A DNA stretch of 6,099 nucleotides from the NCBI GenBank assembly GCA_013003515.1, contig JABDIW010000274.1, positions 1 to 6,099 on the forward strand. The letters run 5' to 3'. The DNA is from Acidimicrobiia bacterium. GTDB lineage: Bacteria > Actinomycetota > Acidimicrobiia > Spongiisociales > UBA5794. Positions 5,304-6,099 of the stretch are shown here, piece after piece (position 1 is the first letter of the stretch; the number at the start of each line of letters is the position of its first letter). Below the pieces are notes generated by a model. It saw nothing but the letters and a program-made list of their open reading frames with translations, was not told the origin of the DNA and searched no databases. The position numbers and the translations under genes are program-made.

Positions 5304-6099
5304 TGTTCGATCCCTGCAGGGCGACCCTGTGTGAGATGAAGGGCGGCGTTCGCTGAGGTCCACGCTTCAACCGCGAGCGCTCCGGATGGTCGGGGCCCGA
5401 TGGCGGCGTGGCGGTCGAGCGCTCCGGAGGATGGTTCGATACCGAGGGGGGCATGCCGGTAGGTCTCGATGGCACGGGCGGCGCTATTCCATGGCTCTGA
5501 TCGTTCGGTTGGGGGCTCGCCGAGGGTGTCGGTGATGTAGTTGGCGGGGGAGTCGACGACGGCCTGTATGCGCGGGGTGAGCGCTGCGTCGATGTCGGCG
5601 ACCTGTTCAATGACTCGCGTTTGAGTCGGGGCCTCGGTGGTTGTCGTTCGGGCCTCTAGCACGAGCTCGTTTCGAGCGGCGGCAAGGTCGGCGGTGGGTT
5701 GCTCGGTGAGGCTGGCGACTCGGGCGTTGCGCAGGTTTGCCGTCGCTTCGGCGTGCTCGATTCGTTGTCGTTCGGTCGCCTCGATGGGCACGGGCGTTCG
5801 TGCGTCGGCGTTCCAGCGTGCGTTGTAGATCGCTGCGGCCTCGATGCCGGCGTCCCACACGCTCGCCCGATCTCGGTCGTCGGGCCGTGGGCCGACCGTC
5901 TCGACGATCGACGAGTCTGGATTGGATCGTGCTGTGAACGAGATGCGCTGCTCGACGATTCGTTCGGCTCGCCGGGCGAGAGAGTCGTCGGCTTCGGCGA
6001 GTTCTGACAGGCTCAGGCGGCTCAGGGCGAGAATGCGGTCGATATCGGGTTCGGCGACGGTGGCCAGCGCGGTGGCGTGGTGCTTGCTGAGTTGATCGG
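5300..6099 (-). CDS. Probable MobF (TrwC/TraA-type) conjugative relaxase, C-terminal part (5' end outside window)
   Basis: Relaxases of this type nick oriT, stay bound to the 5' end and unwind DNA with a RecD-like helicase domain. Only the last 265 residues are visible, and I checked that the reverse frame stays open from the TAG at 5300-5302 to the right edge. Seen: an Ala/Glu/Arg-rich helical region containing VGPRPDD (visible residues 68-74) followed by VWDAGIEAAAIYNARW. Nearer the end is YITDTLGEPPTE (188-198), then WNSAARAIETYR to 214, then IGPRPSG (233-239). The pattern LG-x-x-P...W...A...IE-x-YR...G-x-x-P is what I recall from C-termini of actinobacterial MobF relaxase-helicases. No catalytic Tyr/His motifs or helicase motifs fall in the window, so the identification rests on this pattern and on the neighbouring coupling-protein gene. 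A GTG at 5860 could start a 186-aa ORF, but it is more likely internal. Confidence 0.7.
   Translation of the reverse strand, partial: DQLSKHHATALATVAEPDIDRILALSRLSLSELAEADDSLARRAERIVEQRISFTARSNPDSSIVETVGPRPDDRDRASVWDAGIEAAAIYNARWNADARTPVPIEATERQRIEHAEATANLRNARVASLTEQPTADLAAARNELVLEARTTTTEAPTQTRVIEQVADIDAALTPRIQAVVDSPANYITDTLGEPPTERSEPWNSAARAIETYRHAPLGIEPSSGALDRHAAIGPRPSGALAVEAWTSANAALHLTQGRPAGIEH
5374..5428. repeat. 13-bp direct repeat CGAGCGCTCCGGA within the relaxase C-terminus
   Basis: CGAGCGCTCCGGA occurs at 5374-5386 and 5416-5428. The 42-base spacing is 14 codons, so both copies encode the same SGAL peptide core in the relaxase frame. It may reflect a small internal duplication or codon convergence. 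Confidence 0.5.

Noticed and set aside
4798..5610. Reverse-strand open frame spanning the end of the coupling protein and part of the relaxase
   Set aside because: The translation is Pro/Ser/Thr/Arg-rich low-complexity sequence, and both strands are already explained by better genes.
5300..5860. Independent 186-aa gene starting at GTG 5860
   Set aside because: The same frame is open without a stop to the right edge, and its upstream translation contains the VGPRPDD motif that pairs with the following WDAGIEA segment, so this is the tail of a longer protein.
1..6099. CRISPR arrays, tRNA or rRNA genes, insertion sequences, attachment sites
   Set aside because: None seen: no spaced palindromic repeats, no tRNA-like cloverleaf or rRNA sequence, no transposase-like translation, and no terminal inverted repeats recognised by eye.

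Overview
The window looks like part of the conjugation module of an integrative conjugative element or plasmid from a GC-rich actinobacterium. The evidence is the high GC and G/C-ending codons, the type of VirB4-like ATPase and sigma-like protein present, 4-base start/stop overlaps and apparently leaderless genes. A member of Acidimicrobiia or a related class is possible, but this is inference; no taxonomic marker gene is present.

Layout from left to right. (1) The C-terminal 358 residues of a VirB4/TraC-type conjugative ATPase (+, entering from the left edge), translationally coupled to (2) a 107-aa protein with a helix-turn-helix-like stretch (+, 1076-1399). (3) A 22-codon, coding-looking stretch in the -1 frame immediately follows that stop (1396-1464). 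(4) A stand-alone HEPN-domain protein (+, 1474-2064) carries the RNxxxH ribonuclease motif; it has less GC-biased codon use and looks like a defence or toxin cargo gene placed between transfer genes. (5) A small 87-aa gene (-, 2083-2346) is convergent with the HEPN gene. (6) A 162-bp divergent intergenic region (2347-2508) contains six copies of a GGGAGGTG-like element, four of them in an exact 12-bp tandem array, plus a palindrome over the next start codon. (7) A 248-aa sigma-like/HTH protein (+, 2509-3255) is coupled by an ATGA overlap to (8) a 683-aa VirD4/TraD-type coupling protein (+, 3252-5303). (9) The C-terminal 265 residues of a probable MobF (TrwC/TraA-type) relaxase (-, 5300 to the right edge) are convergent with the coupling protein, the two stop codons sharing CTAG.

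How the parts fit: the relaxase would nick and pilot the DNA, the VirD4-like protein would dock it at the membrane, and the VirB4-like ATPase would power the mating channel. The two HTH-type proteins sit in the two transfer operons and are natural candidates for their regulators. The HEPN protein is the clearest non-transfer element, and the repeat array is the clearest unexplained DNA structure. Apart from the divergent intergenic region and a 74-bp gap (1400-1473), nearly the whole window is coding.
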